DNA of 11,713 nucleotides from Burkholderiaceae bacterium (GCA_947461335.1 CANHLB010000033.1:1-11713); one strand, 5' to 3'; positions 1 through 7,507 are shown, counted from the stretch's first letter. The notes: a model not told the origin generated them from the sequence alone. Translations and numbers: made by a program.

Positions 1-481
1 TACTCAATTCCATTGCACTGGCTAGAGATAAATTAACCGATTGGTCATTTTGAGTCTTATTAATCCAATCTGTTTTATTGCTCGGGGGTACTGACCATAG
101 CTTTTCATTCTTTGCATTGATCCAAATAATTTTTACAATTTCATGATTGTTAATAGCTAGCTCGTCGGCTTGTTCATAAGCAATTTTTCTCAGTCGCTCT
201 TGATCTTCGCCACTAGCGAGTTCACGATTAATGTTGACGAAGGCATCGAGGTTGTTAGTAAAGCGTAATTGAATACGCTGTTTTGCTAATGAAAGCTCTC
301 GAAATAAAGCAGACTCTTGCTGGGTTTTTTCTTGTAGTTGTAGGGTGCCCAAAATAATGCCCATCACTGCGGTAAACAGCACGATAGCAATGAGAGGGGT
401 GTATACGAGCCTAAATCCCCGTATTTTTCGGAGCCATTTAAATGGTCTGAGGAGAAAGCTAAAAAAAGCCGTTAATTTCAT
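1..481 (-). CDS. N-terminal part of a membrane-bound sensor protein, probably a histidine kinase (partial)
   Basis: This frame opens at the ATG at 481-479 and stays open for 160 codons to the window edge, so the C-terminal part is missing. An in-frame TAA lies four codons upstream of the ATG, making it the first possible start; no Shine-Dalgarno sequence is visible. The protein begins with a basic cytoplasmic stretch (residues 12-24, rich in Arg and Lys), then a hydrophobic helix at about 25-46. A polar, helix-prone region follows, and from about residue 95 a mixed sequence that looks like an extracytoplasmic sensor domain (IVKIIWINAKNEKLW at about 115-129). One N-terminal membrane anchor followed by a periplasmic domain fits a sensor histidine kinase. 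From memory, Burkholderiales often carry a PAS-type kinase beside aceE. No kinase motif lies within the window, so the kinase call is inferred from architecture and context. A chemoreceptor or diguanylate cyclase would start similarly. Confidence 0.6.
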   Translation of the reverse strand, partial: MKLTAFFSFLLRPFKWLRKIRGFRLVYTPLIAIVLFTAVMGIILGTLQLQEKTQQESALFRELSLAKQRIQLRFTNNLDAFVNINRELASGEDQERLRKIAYEQADELAINNHEIVKIIWINAKNEKLWSVPPSNKTDWINKTQNDQSVNLSLASAMELS

Positions 482-566
482 GAATGAGGCTTATTTTGCC
501 TGATTGCGCTAATAAAAAGGCATTTCTCAAACCGTTTCAGATGTATGCCTGCACTGCAATAAAATA

Positions 567-597
567 CCACATTGTGAGAAATATTATCATTATGTGG
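567..597. promoter_or_regulatory. Dyad-symmetric candidate operator between the sensor gene and aceE
   Basis: CCACAT at 567-572 and ATGTGG at 592-597 form perfect 6-bp inverted arms around a 19-bp AT-rich centre. The left arm overlaps a smaller palindrome, CACA-T-TGTG (568-576). The element sits between the divergent sensor gene and aceE, just upstream of the candidate aceE promoter, where a regulator could act on either gene. The symmetry is seen directly; operator function is inferred. Confidence 0.35.
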
Positions 598-605
598 AAA
601 ATTGC

Positions 606-646
606 TTGTTTACACCCATATACCTTCATAAAATATTCACTATAAA
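606..646 (+). promoter_or_regulatory. Candidate promoter region for aceE-aceF-lpdA
   Basis: Several overlapping sigma70-like combinations lie here. TTTACA (609-614) is 17 bp from AATATT (632-637). TTGTTT (606-611) is 17 bp from TAAAAT (629-634). A further -10-like TATAAA lies at 641-646. None combines two strong boxes, and the AT-rich background makes chance matches likely. A start site at about 643-653 would give a leader of roughly 33-43 nt. The exact promoter cannot be decided from sequence. Confidence 0.3.
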
Positions 647-685
647 GTTAATAGCTAATTGCGAAGTACTTATTGGAGACAAGTT

Positions 686-3382
686 ATGGCCGCAGTTCCA
701 GATCAGGTATTAGGTAAACAGAATTCCCTCGATGTTGATCCAGGTGAGACTCAAGAATGGTTGCAGGCTCTAGACGGGGTTATTCATAACGAAGGCCCTG
801 AGCGTGCTGCTTATTTAATTGATCAGCAAATTTCTCATGCAAGAGTAAATGGTGTCGTTCAACCTTTCCATGCCGAGACTCCTTATATCAATACTATCCC
901 TGTCGAAAATCAAGCTCGCTTACCGGGCGATCAAAATGTCGAACATCGTATTCGCTCTTATACACGTTGGAATGCAATGGCAATGGTGCTTCGTGCTAAC
1001 AAAGACACCAACGTTGGCGGACATATTTCCTCTTTTCAATCTGCGGCAACTTTGTATGACGTAGGCTTCAATCATTTTTGGCATGCGCCATCACCAGAGC
1101 ATGGTGGGGATCTAATTTTTGTACAGGGCCACTCAGCACCAGGTGTGTATGCCCGTGCATATATGTTAGGTCGTCTCACGGATGAACAGCTGAATAACTT
1201 CCGCCAAGAGGTTGGCGGTAAAGGTATTTCTAGCTATCCACACCCATGGTTAATGCCAGACTTCTGGCAGTTCCCAACTGTCTCAATGGGCCTCGGCCCA
1301 ATCATGGCAATTTATCAAGCACGCTTTATGCGTTATTTACAAGATCGCGGCTTTATTAAGAGCGAAGGTCGCAAGGTTTGGGCATTTTTAGGTGACGGTG
1401 AAACTGATGAACCGGAGTCTTTAGGCGCCATTGGCATGGCTGGCCGTGAAAAACTCGATAACCTCATTTTTGTCGTGAACTGTAACTTGCAACGTCTAGA
1501 TGGACCAGTGCGGGGTAACGGTAGCATTATTCAAGAACTTGAGAGTGAGTTCCGTGGTGCTGGCTGGAATGTGATCAAAGTAGTTTGGGGTGGTCAATGG
1601 GATGCTCTGTTTGCACGCGATAAAAAAGGCATCTTGATGCAGCGCCTTGGCGAAATCGTGGATGGCCAATATCAAACTATGAAGTCTAAGCATGGTGCTT
1701 ATGTTCGCGAGATTGTTTTCAACACCCCAGAATTAAAAGCTTTAGTGAGTGACTGGAGTGATGATGAGATTTGGCAACTCAATCGTGGTGGTCATGACCC
1801 ACATAAAGTCTATGCAGCATTCCATGCGGCAGTAAATCATAAGGATCAACCAACTGTCATTTTGGCCCACACCATTAAAGGTTACGGCATGGGTGGTTCA
1901 GGTGAGGCGATGAATATTGCCCACCAAGCAAAGAAGATGAATGATGATGACGTTCGGCGCTTCCGCGATCGTTTTGAGATTCCCGTAAAAGATGAGGATC
2001 TCGATGACATGCCTTTAGTGAAGTTTGCCGAGGGTAGTCCTGAGTTGGAATACATGAAGGCGCGTCGTCAAGAATTAGGCGGTTATTTACCGCAACGTCG
2101 TATTAAGGCAGAAAGCTTGCCTGTTCCTGCGCTAGAAGTCTTTGCTCCATTGCTTGAGGCAACTGCAGAAGGGCGCGAGATTTCTACAACGATGGCATTT
2201 GTGCGCATGCTCAATACGATTGTTCGCGATAAAATATTAGGCAAGCGGGTGGTTCCCATTGTTCCAGATGAATCTCGTACCTTCGGCATGGAAGGCATGT
2301 TCCGTCAGTTGGGTATTTGGAACCAATTGGGTCAGCTCTATACCCCAGAAGATCATGATCAACTGATGTTCTACAAAGAAGATAAGACTGGTCAGATTCT
2401 GCAAGAGGGCATTAATGAAGCTGGTGGTATGTGTGACTGGATTGCAGCCGCAACCTCTTACTCAACGCATGGCGTTCCGATGTTACCTTTCTACATCTTT
2501 TATTCCATGTTTGGTTTTCAGCGTATTGGCGACTTAGCATGGGCTGCAGGTGATATGCGTAGCCGTGGTTTTTTACTTGGCGGAACTGCTGGAAGAACCA
2601 CTCTGAATGGCGAGGGCTTGCAACACGAAGATGGCCATAGTCATCTTTGGAGTAGCGCAGTACCAAACTGTATCAGCTATGACCCTACATTTTCATTTGA
2701 GTTAGCAGTAGTCATTCAGGATGGAATGCGTCGTATGTTGGTAGAGCAAGAAGATGTTTATTACTACGTGACATTGATGAATGAAAACTACAGTCATCCA
2801 GGAATGCCAAAGGGTGCAGAACAAGACATCATTCAAGGTATGTACAAGCTCAAGTCTGTTGGTGATGACAATGCTAAGTTACGGGTTCAACTGCTCGGTT
2901 CGGGGACCATCTTCCGCGAGGTGATCGAAGCAGCAGAAATGCTTCAAAAAGATTGGGGGGTTGCTTCCGACTTGTGGGGTTGCCCAAGCTTTACAGAGCT
3001 AGGCCGCAATTGGAATACGGTGCATCGCGCAAATCTCTTGAATCCAACAGCTACACCAAGGCTTTCTCACGTTGAGAAGTGCCTAAAAGATACTACAGGC
3101 CCCGTCATTGCAGCTACTGACTATGTGCGTTTGTTTGCCGAGCAGATTCGTCCAGCGATTCAGCATATAGGCCGTCGCTATGAGGTCTTGGGTACAGATG
3201 GTTTTGGTCGTTCAGATACTCGTGAAAAACTACGTGATTTCTTTGAGGTTGATCGTCGTTGGGTAGTGTTGACTGCTTTGAGATCTTTGGTTGATGCAGG
3301 CCAAATGGATCGTCAAAAACTTGCGCAAGCTATTCAGAAGTATGGCATAGACACTACTAAACCAAACCCGATGACGGTTTAA
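686..3382 (+). CDS. aceE: Pyruvate dehydrogenase E1 component, homodimeric type
   Basis: AceE decarboxylates pyruvate with thiamine diphosphate and transfers the acetyl group to the lipoyl arms of AceF, the first step of the pyruvate dehydrogenase complex in the cytoplasm. The product has 898 residues, close to the 887 of E. coli AceE. The thiamine-diphosphate motif is clear: GDG at 236-238, followed by DEPES, and NCNLQRLDGPVRGN from 265. Other family signatures are HISSFQSAATLYDVG (from 113), FVQGHSAPGVYARA (from 145), NIAHQAKKMN, the EGINEAGG segment containing the conserved catalytic glutamate, and HEDGHSH near residue 650. The ATG at 686 is preferred because GGAG lies at 675-678, seven bases upstream. 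The frame extends nine codons further to a TTG at 659, but that extension lies over the ribosome-binding site and is unlike the family. It is the first gene of an operon with aceF, 14 bp downstream. Confidence 0.97.
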   Translation: MAAVPDQVLGKQNSLDVDPGETQEWLQALDGVIHNEGPERAAYLIDQQISHARVNGVVQPFHAETPYINTIPVENQARLPGDQNVEHRIRSYTRWNAMAMVLRANKDTNVGGHISSFQSAATLYDVGFNHFWHAPSPEHGGDLIFVQGHSAPGVYARAYMLGRLTDEQLNNFRQEVGGKGISSYPHPWLMPDFWQFPTVSMGLGPIMAIYQARFMRYLQDRGFIKSEGRKVWAFLGDGETDEPESLGAIGMAGREKLDNLIFVVNCNLQRLDGPVRGNGSIIQELESEFRGAGWNVIKVVWGGQWDALFARDKKGILMQRLGEIVDGQYQTMKSKHGAYVREIVFNTPELKALVSDWSDDEIWQLNRGGHDPHKVYAAFHAAVNHKDQPTVILAHTIKGYGMGGSGEAMNIAHQAKKMNDDDVRRFRDRFEIPVKDEDLDDMPLVKFAEGSPELEYMKARRQELGGYLPQRRIKAESLPVPALEVFAPLLEATAEGREISTTMAFVRMLNTIVRDKILGKRVVPIVPDESRTFGMEGMFRQLGIWNQLGQLYTPEDHDQLMFYKEDKTGQILQEGINEAGGMCDWIAAATSYSTHGVPMLPFYIFYSMFGFQRIGDLAWAAGDMRSRGFLLGGTAGRTTLNGEGLQHEDGHSHLWSSAVPNCISYDPTFSFELAVVIQDGMRRMLVEQEDVYYYVTLMNENYSHPGMPKGAEQDIIQGMYKLKSVGDDNAKLRVQLLGSGTIFREVIEAAEMLQKDWGVASDLWGCPSFTELGRNWNTVHRANLLNPTATPRLSHVEKCLKDTTGPVIAATDYVRLFAEQIRPAIQHIGRRYEVLGTDGFGRSDTREKLRDFFEVDRRWVVLTALRSLVDAGQMDRQKLAQAIQKYGIDTTKPNPMTV

Positions 3383-3396
3383 AACGAGATGAATTC

Positions 3397-4992
3397 ATGA
3401 GTCAAATAATTGAAATCAAAGTCCCGGATATCGGCGACTACAAAGATGTGCCTGTTATTGAGGTCCTCGTCAAACCGGGCGATCAGGTTGAAAAAGAGCA
3501 ATCGATCGTTGTGCTCGAGTCTGACAAAGCAACAATGGACGTGCCTTCATCTCACTCCGGAGTTGTGAAGGATGTCAAAGTGAAGATTGGTGACAGTCTT
3601 TCCCAAGGATCTGTTGTGATTACCTTGGAGGAAGGCGCAGCTCCAGTTGCTACTCCTGTTCAGGCTAGTTCTGCAGCACCAGCAAGTGCAAGCGCATCAG
3701 CTTCTACCTCCATTGAAATCAAAGTTCCAGATATTGGCGACTACAAAGGCGTACCAGTCATCGAGATCTTGGTTAAACCGGGCGATAAGATAGAGAAAGA
3801 GCAATCGATCGTTGTGCTTGAGTCTGATAAAGCGACGATGGATGTGCCTTCATCACATTCTGGCGTTGTAAAGGATGTCAAAGTGAAGATTGGCGATAAT
3901 CTTTCTGAAGGTTCGGTTGTGCTGACTCTGGAAGGTGGGTCATCTGAATCCATGCCAGCTGCAGTAGCCACGCCGCCATCACCAGCAAGTAAGCCAGCTG
4001 CAGTTGAGCCACCAGTAGTTCGTGCTCCAGCACCTCCTCCACTGTCGAACCCAGCTCCAGTAGTGGATGCATCACTCAGTCATGCAAGTCCATCAGTACG
4101 TAAATTTGCGCGTGAACTCGGAGTAACGATTCATCAAGTCAAAGGATCTGGTCAAAAAGGGCGTATTACTCAAGAGGATGTGCAAGCCTTTGTAAAAGCA
4201 GCCATGAGTGGAGGTGCCGGCAGTCCAGCGGCAGCATCTAGTGGCGGAAGCTTAGGTGGTTTGAATTTGATTCCTTGGCCAAAAGTGGATTTCACGAAGT
4301 TTGGTGAGATTGAGCTTCAACCATTGAATCGTATTAAGAAGATGACTGCGGCAAATCTTGGACGTAACTGGGTCATGATCCCAGCGGTGACGTATCACGA
4401 AGATGCAGACGTTACTGACTTGGAGGCTTTCCGTGTAGAGACGAATAAAGACAATGAGAAGAAGGGCGTCAAAATTACTATGCTCGCCTTCTTGATGAAA
4501 GCTGCCGTTGCTGCTCTGAAGAAATATCCAGAGTTCAATAGTTCGCTTGATGGTGATGATTTAATTCTGAAGAAATACTTCAATATTGGTTTTGCTGCCG
4601 ATACGCCAACTGGCTTGGTAGTGCCTGTCATTAAAAATGTAGACAAGAAGGGCATTTTTGAAATTGCCAAAGAAACTTCTGAGTTAGCAGCATTGGCTCG
4701 CGATGGCAAACTCAAACCAGATCAAATGCAGGGTGCCAGTTTTACTATTTCTTCATTAGGCGGTATTGGCGGTACTTACTTCTCACCAATCGTCAATGCT
4801 CCAGAAGTGGCAATTCTCGGGGTGAGCAAAGCGGCTATGAAACCAGTATGGGATGGCAAGCAATTTGTGCCACGCCTCATTTGCCCATTGTCTCTTTCTG
4901 CCGATCATCGCGTGATTGATGGTGCATTGGCTACCCGTTTCAATTTGTATATCGCACAACTCTTAGCCGACTTCCGTCGCGCTACTCTGTAA
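3397..4992 (+). CDS. aceF: Pyruvate dehydrogenase E2, dihydrolipoyl acetyltransferase with two lipoyl domains
   Basis: AceF forms the core of the pyruvate dehydrogenase complex and passes the acetyl group from its lipoyl arms to coenzyme A. The 531-residue protein has two N-terminal lipoyl domains (about 4-78 and 105-179), each with the ESDKATMD motif; the lipoylated lysines are K44 and K145. Ala/Pro/Ser-rich linkers (80-104 and 181-225) flank the second domain. A peripheral subunit-binding domain follows (about 228-265, SPSVRKFARELGV). The catalytic domain occupies about 305-531 and ends with the acyltransferase signature DHRVIDGA (503-510), with catalytic H504 and D508. E. coli AceF has three lipoyl domains, so two with near-identical sequence is a variant arrangement. 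Only a weak GAG at 3386-3388 precedes the ATG, so translation may be coupled to aceE, which ends 14 bp upstream. lpdA follows after 10 bp. Confidence 0.97.
   Translation: MSQIIEIKVPDIGDYKDVPVIEVLVKPGDQVEKEQSIVVLESDKATMDVPSSHSGVVKDVKVKIGDSLSQGSVVITLEEGAAPVATPVQASSAAPASASASASTSIEIKVPDIGDYKGVPVIEILVKPGDKIEKEQSIVVLESDKATMDVPSSHSGVVKDVKVKIGDNLSEGSVVLTLEGGSSESMPAAVATPPSPASKPAAVEPPVVRAPAPPPLSNPAPVVDASLSHASPSVRKFARELGVTIHQVKGSGQKGRITQEDVQAFVKAAMSGGAGSPAAASSGGSLGGLNLIPWPKVDFTKFGEIELQPLNRIKKMTAANLGRNWVMIPAVTYHEDADVTDLEAFRVETNKDNEKKGVKITMLAFLMKAAVAALKKYPEFNSSLDGDDLILKKYFNIGFAADTPTGLVVPVIKNVDKKGIFEIAKETSELAALARDGKLKPDQMQGASFTISSLGGIGGTYFSPIVNAPEVAILGVSKAAMKPVWDGKQFVPRLICPLSLSADHRVIDGALATRFNLYIAQLLADFRRATL
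3409..3933 (+). repeat. Tandem duplication encoding the two AceF lipoyl domains
   Basis: The units at 3409-3630 and 3712-3933 are 222 bp each, spaced 303 bp start to start. By hand comparison the encoded 74-residue segments differ at 7 positions, about 91% identity. The DNA differs at about 39 positions, about 82% identity, with most changes at third codon positions. Two blocks of about 23 bp are exactly shared: one just before the lipoyl-lysine motif, one near the end of each domain. Confidence 0.9.
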
Positions 4993-5002
4993 AGGGGGGT
5001 CT
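4993..5002 (+). promoter_or_regulatory. G-rich ribosome-binding site of lpdA in a 10-bp intergenic gap
   Basis: The gap between the aceF stop and the lpdA ATG consists of A, six consecutive G residues (4994-4999) and TCT. The G run with its preceding A supplies an AGG-type Shine-Dalgarno core. The tract fixes the lpdA start at 5003. Confidence 0.7.
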
Positions 5003-6778
5003 ATGTCTAAGCAAATGATCCTCGTGCCAGATATTGGCGACTATGCTGATGTACCAGTGATTGAAGTGCTGGTAAAAGTGGGTGATGTAGTTGAAAAAGA
5101 GCAGCCTTTATTAATTCTTGAATCTGATAAAGCAACCATGGAGATTCCAGCGGATGCAGCTGGAACGATTACCAGTATTGCTGTAAAACAAGGCGATAAG
5201 GTAAGCAAAGGTTCAGTGATCGCGGAGATTGAAGCTAGTAGTTCTGCACCTGTACCCACAACTGCCACCACGGTACCTGCGCCAACTGCAGCTCCAGTAT
5301 TAGCACCAGCTCCACTAGCGGGGCAATACAGCGGAAAAGTAGATCATGAATGTGAGGTGTTAGTGCTTGGTGCTGGCCCTGGAGGTTATAGCGCCGCATT
5401 CCGAAGTGCTGACTTGGGTATGAATACCGTATTGGTGGAGCGTTACTCGACTTTAGGCGGTGTATGTCTCAATGTGGGCTGCATTCCATCTAAAGCACTG
5501 CTGCATACCGCTGCAGTGATGGATGAGGTAAAAACGATGTCCAAGCACGGCATCACTTTTGGTGAGCCAAAGATTGAAATCGATCAATTACGTGGTTACA
5601 AAGATTCTGTGATCGCGAAGTTAACTGGTGGCTTGGCTGGCATGGCAAAGGCACGTAAAGTTAAAACAGTACGCGGCTTAGGCCGCTTCTTAGATGCCAA
5701 TCACATTGAAGTAGAAATGACGAATGGTTCTGGGCAAGATTTGACGGGCCAAAAAGAAGTAGTGCGCTTTCAGAAGGCGATTATTGCCGCCGGTAGTCAG
5801 CCTGTAAAACTCCCTTTCTTACCAGAAGATCCCCGGATTGTAGATAGTACTGGCGCCTTATTGCTTAAGAGTATTCCCAAAAGGATGCTGGTTATTGGTG
5901 GTGGCATTATTGGTTTAGAGATGGCCACAGTCTATAGCTCGCTTGGCTCACGCATTGATATTGCCGAAATGATGGATGGCCTCATGGCTGGCGCTGATCG
6001 TGATCTTGAAAAAGTCTGGGAGAAGTTCAATGCCGGACGATTTGAAAAAATCATGCTTAAGACGCGCGCTACTAAGGCCGAAGTAAAGCCTGATGGCATT
6101 CAAGTGAGCTTTGAAGGTGAGAATGCACCTGCAGAACCACAAACCTATGACCTAGTCTTAGTAGCTGTTGGTCGTACACCAAATGGGAAAAAGATTGACG
6201 CTGGTAAAGCTGGCGTATTCGTGGATGAGCGCGGCTTTATCCCGGTTGATAAACAAATGCGTACCAATGTGCAAAACATCTTTGCTATTGGCGATATTAT
6301 TGGCCAACCGATGTTGGCTCACAAAGCAGTACACGAAGGACACGTTGCAGCTGAAGTAGCGGCAGGTCAGAAATCATACTTTGACGCAAAGCAGATTCCA
6401 TCAGTTGCTTATACAGACCCAGAGGTAGCTTGGGCTGGTTTAACGGAAGAGCAGTGTAAGGCCCAAGGCATTGCTTATGAAAAGGGTTTATTCCCATGGG
6501 CTGCAAGCGGTAGGGCGATTGCCAATGGTCGTGATGAAGGCTTTACAAAACTCATCTTTGATGCAACCACTCATCGCATTATCGGTGGCGGTATCGTGGG
6601 CACGCATGCTGGTGATTTAATTGGCGAAGTGTGCCTTGCGATTGAGATGGGTGCCGATGCAGTCGATATTGGCAAAACCATCCACCCGCATCCAACCTTA
6701 GGTGAATCGGTAGGACTTGCCGCAGAAGCAGCGCACGGCCATTGCACTGATTTACCACCAGTCAAGAAGAAGTCTTAA
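5003..6778 (+). CDS. lpdA: Dihydrolipoyl dehydrogenase (E3) with an N-terminal lipoyl domain
   Basis: This flavoprotein reoxidises the dihydrolipoyl arms of the pyruvate dehydrogenase complex, passing electrons through a disulfide and FAD to NAD+. It has 591 residues, about 115 more than a plain E3 such as E. coli Lpd, because of a fused lipoyl domain at 3-77 (ESDKATME, lipoyl lysine K43) and a Pro/Ala/Thr-rich linker at 79-107. The E3 part shows the FAD-binding GAGPGG (123-128) and the redox disulfide GGVCLNVGCIPSK with C155 and C160. It also has the NAD-binding GGGIIGLE (299-306), FAIGD (427-431), and the C-terminal HPHPTLGE with catalytic H563 and E568. Lipoyl-bearing E3 proteins are known from Ralstonia (PdhL) and Neisseria. 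Its place as third gene of the operon makes it the dedicated E3 of this complex, though it may also serve other 2-oxoacid dehydrogenases. Confidence 0.96.
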   Translation: MSKQMILVPDIGDYADVPVIEVLVKVGDVVEKEQPLLILESDKATMEIPADAAGTITSIAVKQGDKVSKGSVIAEIEASSSAPVPTTATTVPAPTAAPVLAPAPLAGQYSGKVDHECEVLVLGAGPGGYSAAFRSADLGMNTVLVERYSTLGGVCLNVGCIPSKALLHTAAVMDEVKTMSKHGITFGEPKIEIDQLRGYKDSVIAKLTGGLAGMAKARKVKTVRGLGRFLDANHIEVEMTNGSGQDLTGQKEVVRFQKAIIAAGSQPVKLPFLPEDPRIVDSTGALLLKSIPKRMLVIGGGIIGLEMATVYSSLGSRIDIAEMMDGLMAGADRDLEKVWEKFNAGRFEKIMLKTRATKAEVKPDGIQVSFEGENAPAEPQTYDLVLVAVGRTPNGKKIDAGKAGVFVDERGFIPVDKQMRTNVQNIFAIGDIIGQPMLAHKAVHEGHVAAEVAAGQKSYFDAKQIPSVAYTDPEVAWAGLTEEQCKAQGIAYEKGLFPWAASGRAIANGRDEGFTKLIFDATTHRIIGGGIVGTHAGDLIGEVCLAIEMGADAVDIGKTIHPHPTLGESVGLAAEAAHGHCTDLPPVKKKS

Positions 6779-6805
6779 CAAAGAACTGATTTTCTAAGAT
6801 GCTAC

Positions 6806-6836
6806 AAAAGAAAAGCCCCGGTCACTCGGGGCTTTT
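6806..6836. terminator. Bidirectional intrinsic terminator between lpdA and the phasin gene
   Basis: AAAAGCCCCG (6811-6820) and CGGGGCTTTT (6827-6836) form a perfect 10-bp stem with the 6-nt loop GTCACT. On the plus strand TTTT closes the stem after lpdA. On the minus strand the stem is followed by TTTTCTTTT, a good U-tract for the phasin transcript. It is placed 32 bp after lpdA and 19 bp beyond the phasin stop, so it can serve both convergent units. Confidence 0.9.
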
Positions 6837-6854
6837 ACATTACAGAATCTACCT

Positions 6855-7409
6855 TTATTTCTTCTTGGTCACTTTACCAGCGGCTTCAGTCGCCTTCATT
6901 ACGGTATCAGTAGCACTATTCAAATTAGTCTGTGCAACAGTAACTGCATGCTTCACAGCCTTTTGGCTTGTTTCATAGACGTTGTTAGCAGAAGCAATTG
7001 CCTGTTTCATTGCTTGAACAGCTGCATCTGATCCAGCTGGTGCGTTCTTGGTCCACTCCTCGACTAAAGCATTCATTTTTTGTTGGCCAACTTGCAATTC
7101 TTTTTCAGCTGACTTGGTAAAGCTATTTTGAGTTTCGTGAGCTAGGTCATATAAGTGACGGCTGTAGGCCATAATTTTTTCTGCCATTGGCTGAACCGCT
7201 TCAGCTTGATGGGCGAGGAGTTGTTGAATATCTTTCACTTCCAAAGCTTTCTTAGCGCTGTTCATGCTGTCACTCAGACTTTGCTTGGCAATATGCATAT
7301 TGAGTTCAACTAATTTCTCAATACTTTGGAGCGCTTGATTTGTTAGGCTGCTCAAAGTTTCTAAATTTGCTTTTTGAGCTGCTGCGATTTGTTCTGGTGT
7401 TAAGTTCAT
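6855..7409 (-). CDS. Phasin family protein
   Basis: Phasins are small amphipathic proteins that coat polyhydroxyalkanoate granules and control their number and size. This 184-residue protein begins MNLTPEQIAAAQKANLETL, the typical opening of the Burkholderiales phasin family (Phasin_2). It is almost wholly helical, has no signal peptide or cysteine, and has Ala-rich heptad-like stretches (about 130-175). The basic tail GKVTKKK is a common phasin ending. The ATG at 7409 is chosen because AAAGGG lies at 7421-7416, six bases upstream; a TTG five codons further would overlap that site. It converges on the pyruvate dehydrogenase operon, and phasin genes near aceE-aceF-lpdA are known in related genera. 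This fits a link between acetyl-CoA supply and storage polymer. No PHA synthase is in the window, so the storage role here is inferred. The symbol phaP is plausible but not assigned, as paralogues are common. Confidence 0.88.
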   Translation of the reverse strand: MNLTPEQIAAAQKANLETLSSLTNQALQSIEKLVELNMHIAKQSLSDSMNSAKKALEVKDIQQLLAHQAEAVQPMAEKIMAYSRHLYDLAHETQNSFTKSAEKELQVGQQKMNALVEEWTKNAPAGSDAAVQAMKQAIASANNVYETSQKAVKHAVTVAQTNLNSATDTVMKATEAAGKVTKKK

Positions 7410-7498
7410 GTCAATCCCTTTCAATTGGATTTACCACTAGTTTGCGCCTACTCTTTGCTTTCATGATTTGTGTATTCACCATGATATAGTCTTCGTAT

Positions 7499-7507
7499 TG
7501 CGATGCA
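7499..7507. promoter_or_regulatory. Possible PhaR-type operator upstream of the phasin gene
   Basis: TGC-GAT-GCA is a short inverted repeat about 90 bp upstream of the phasin start; further TGC-rich sequence lies at 7531-7535 (TTGCA). PhaR, the repressor of phasin genes, is reported to bind TGC-rich sites with a TGC-N3-GCA core. The match is short and could be chance. Confidence 0.25.

Noticed and set aside
487..501. Small hairpin AGGC/GCCT near the sensor gene start
   Set aside because: The stem has only 4 bp with an AT loop; too weak to call a terminator or RNA switch.
659..685. Nine-codon N-terminal extension of AceE from a TTG
   Set aside because: It covers the GGAG ribosome-binding site of the ATG at 686 and adds residues not typical of the family.
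4395..4715. Antisense open frame of 106 codons inside aceF
   Set aside because: It lies wholly opposite a strongly conserved catalytic domain and shows only low-complexity composition; likely a coding shadow.
7410..7424. Five-codon extension of the phasin from a TTG on the minus strand
   Set aside because: It overlaps the AAAGGG site that serves the ATG at 7409.
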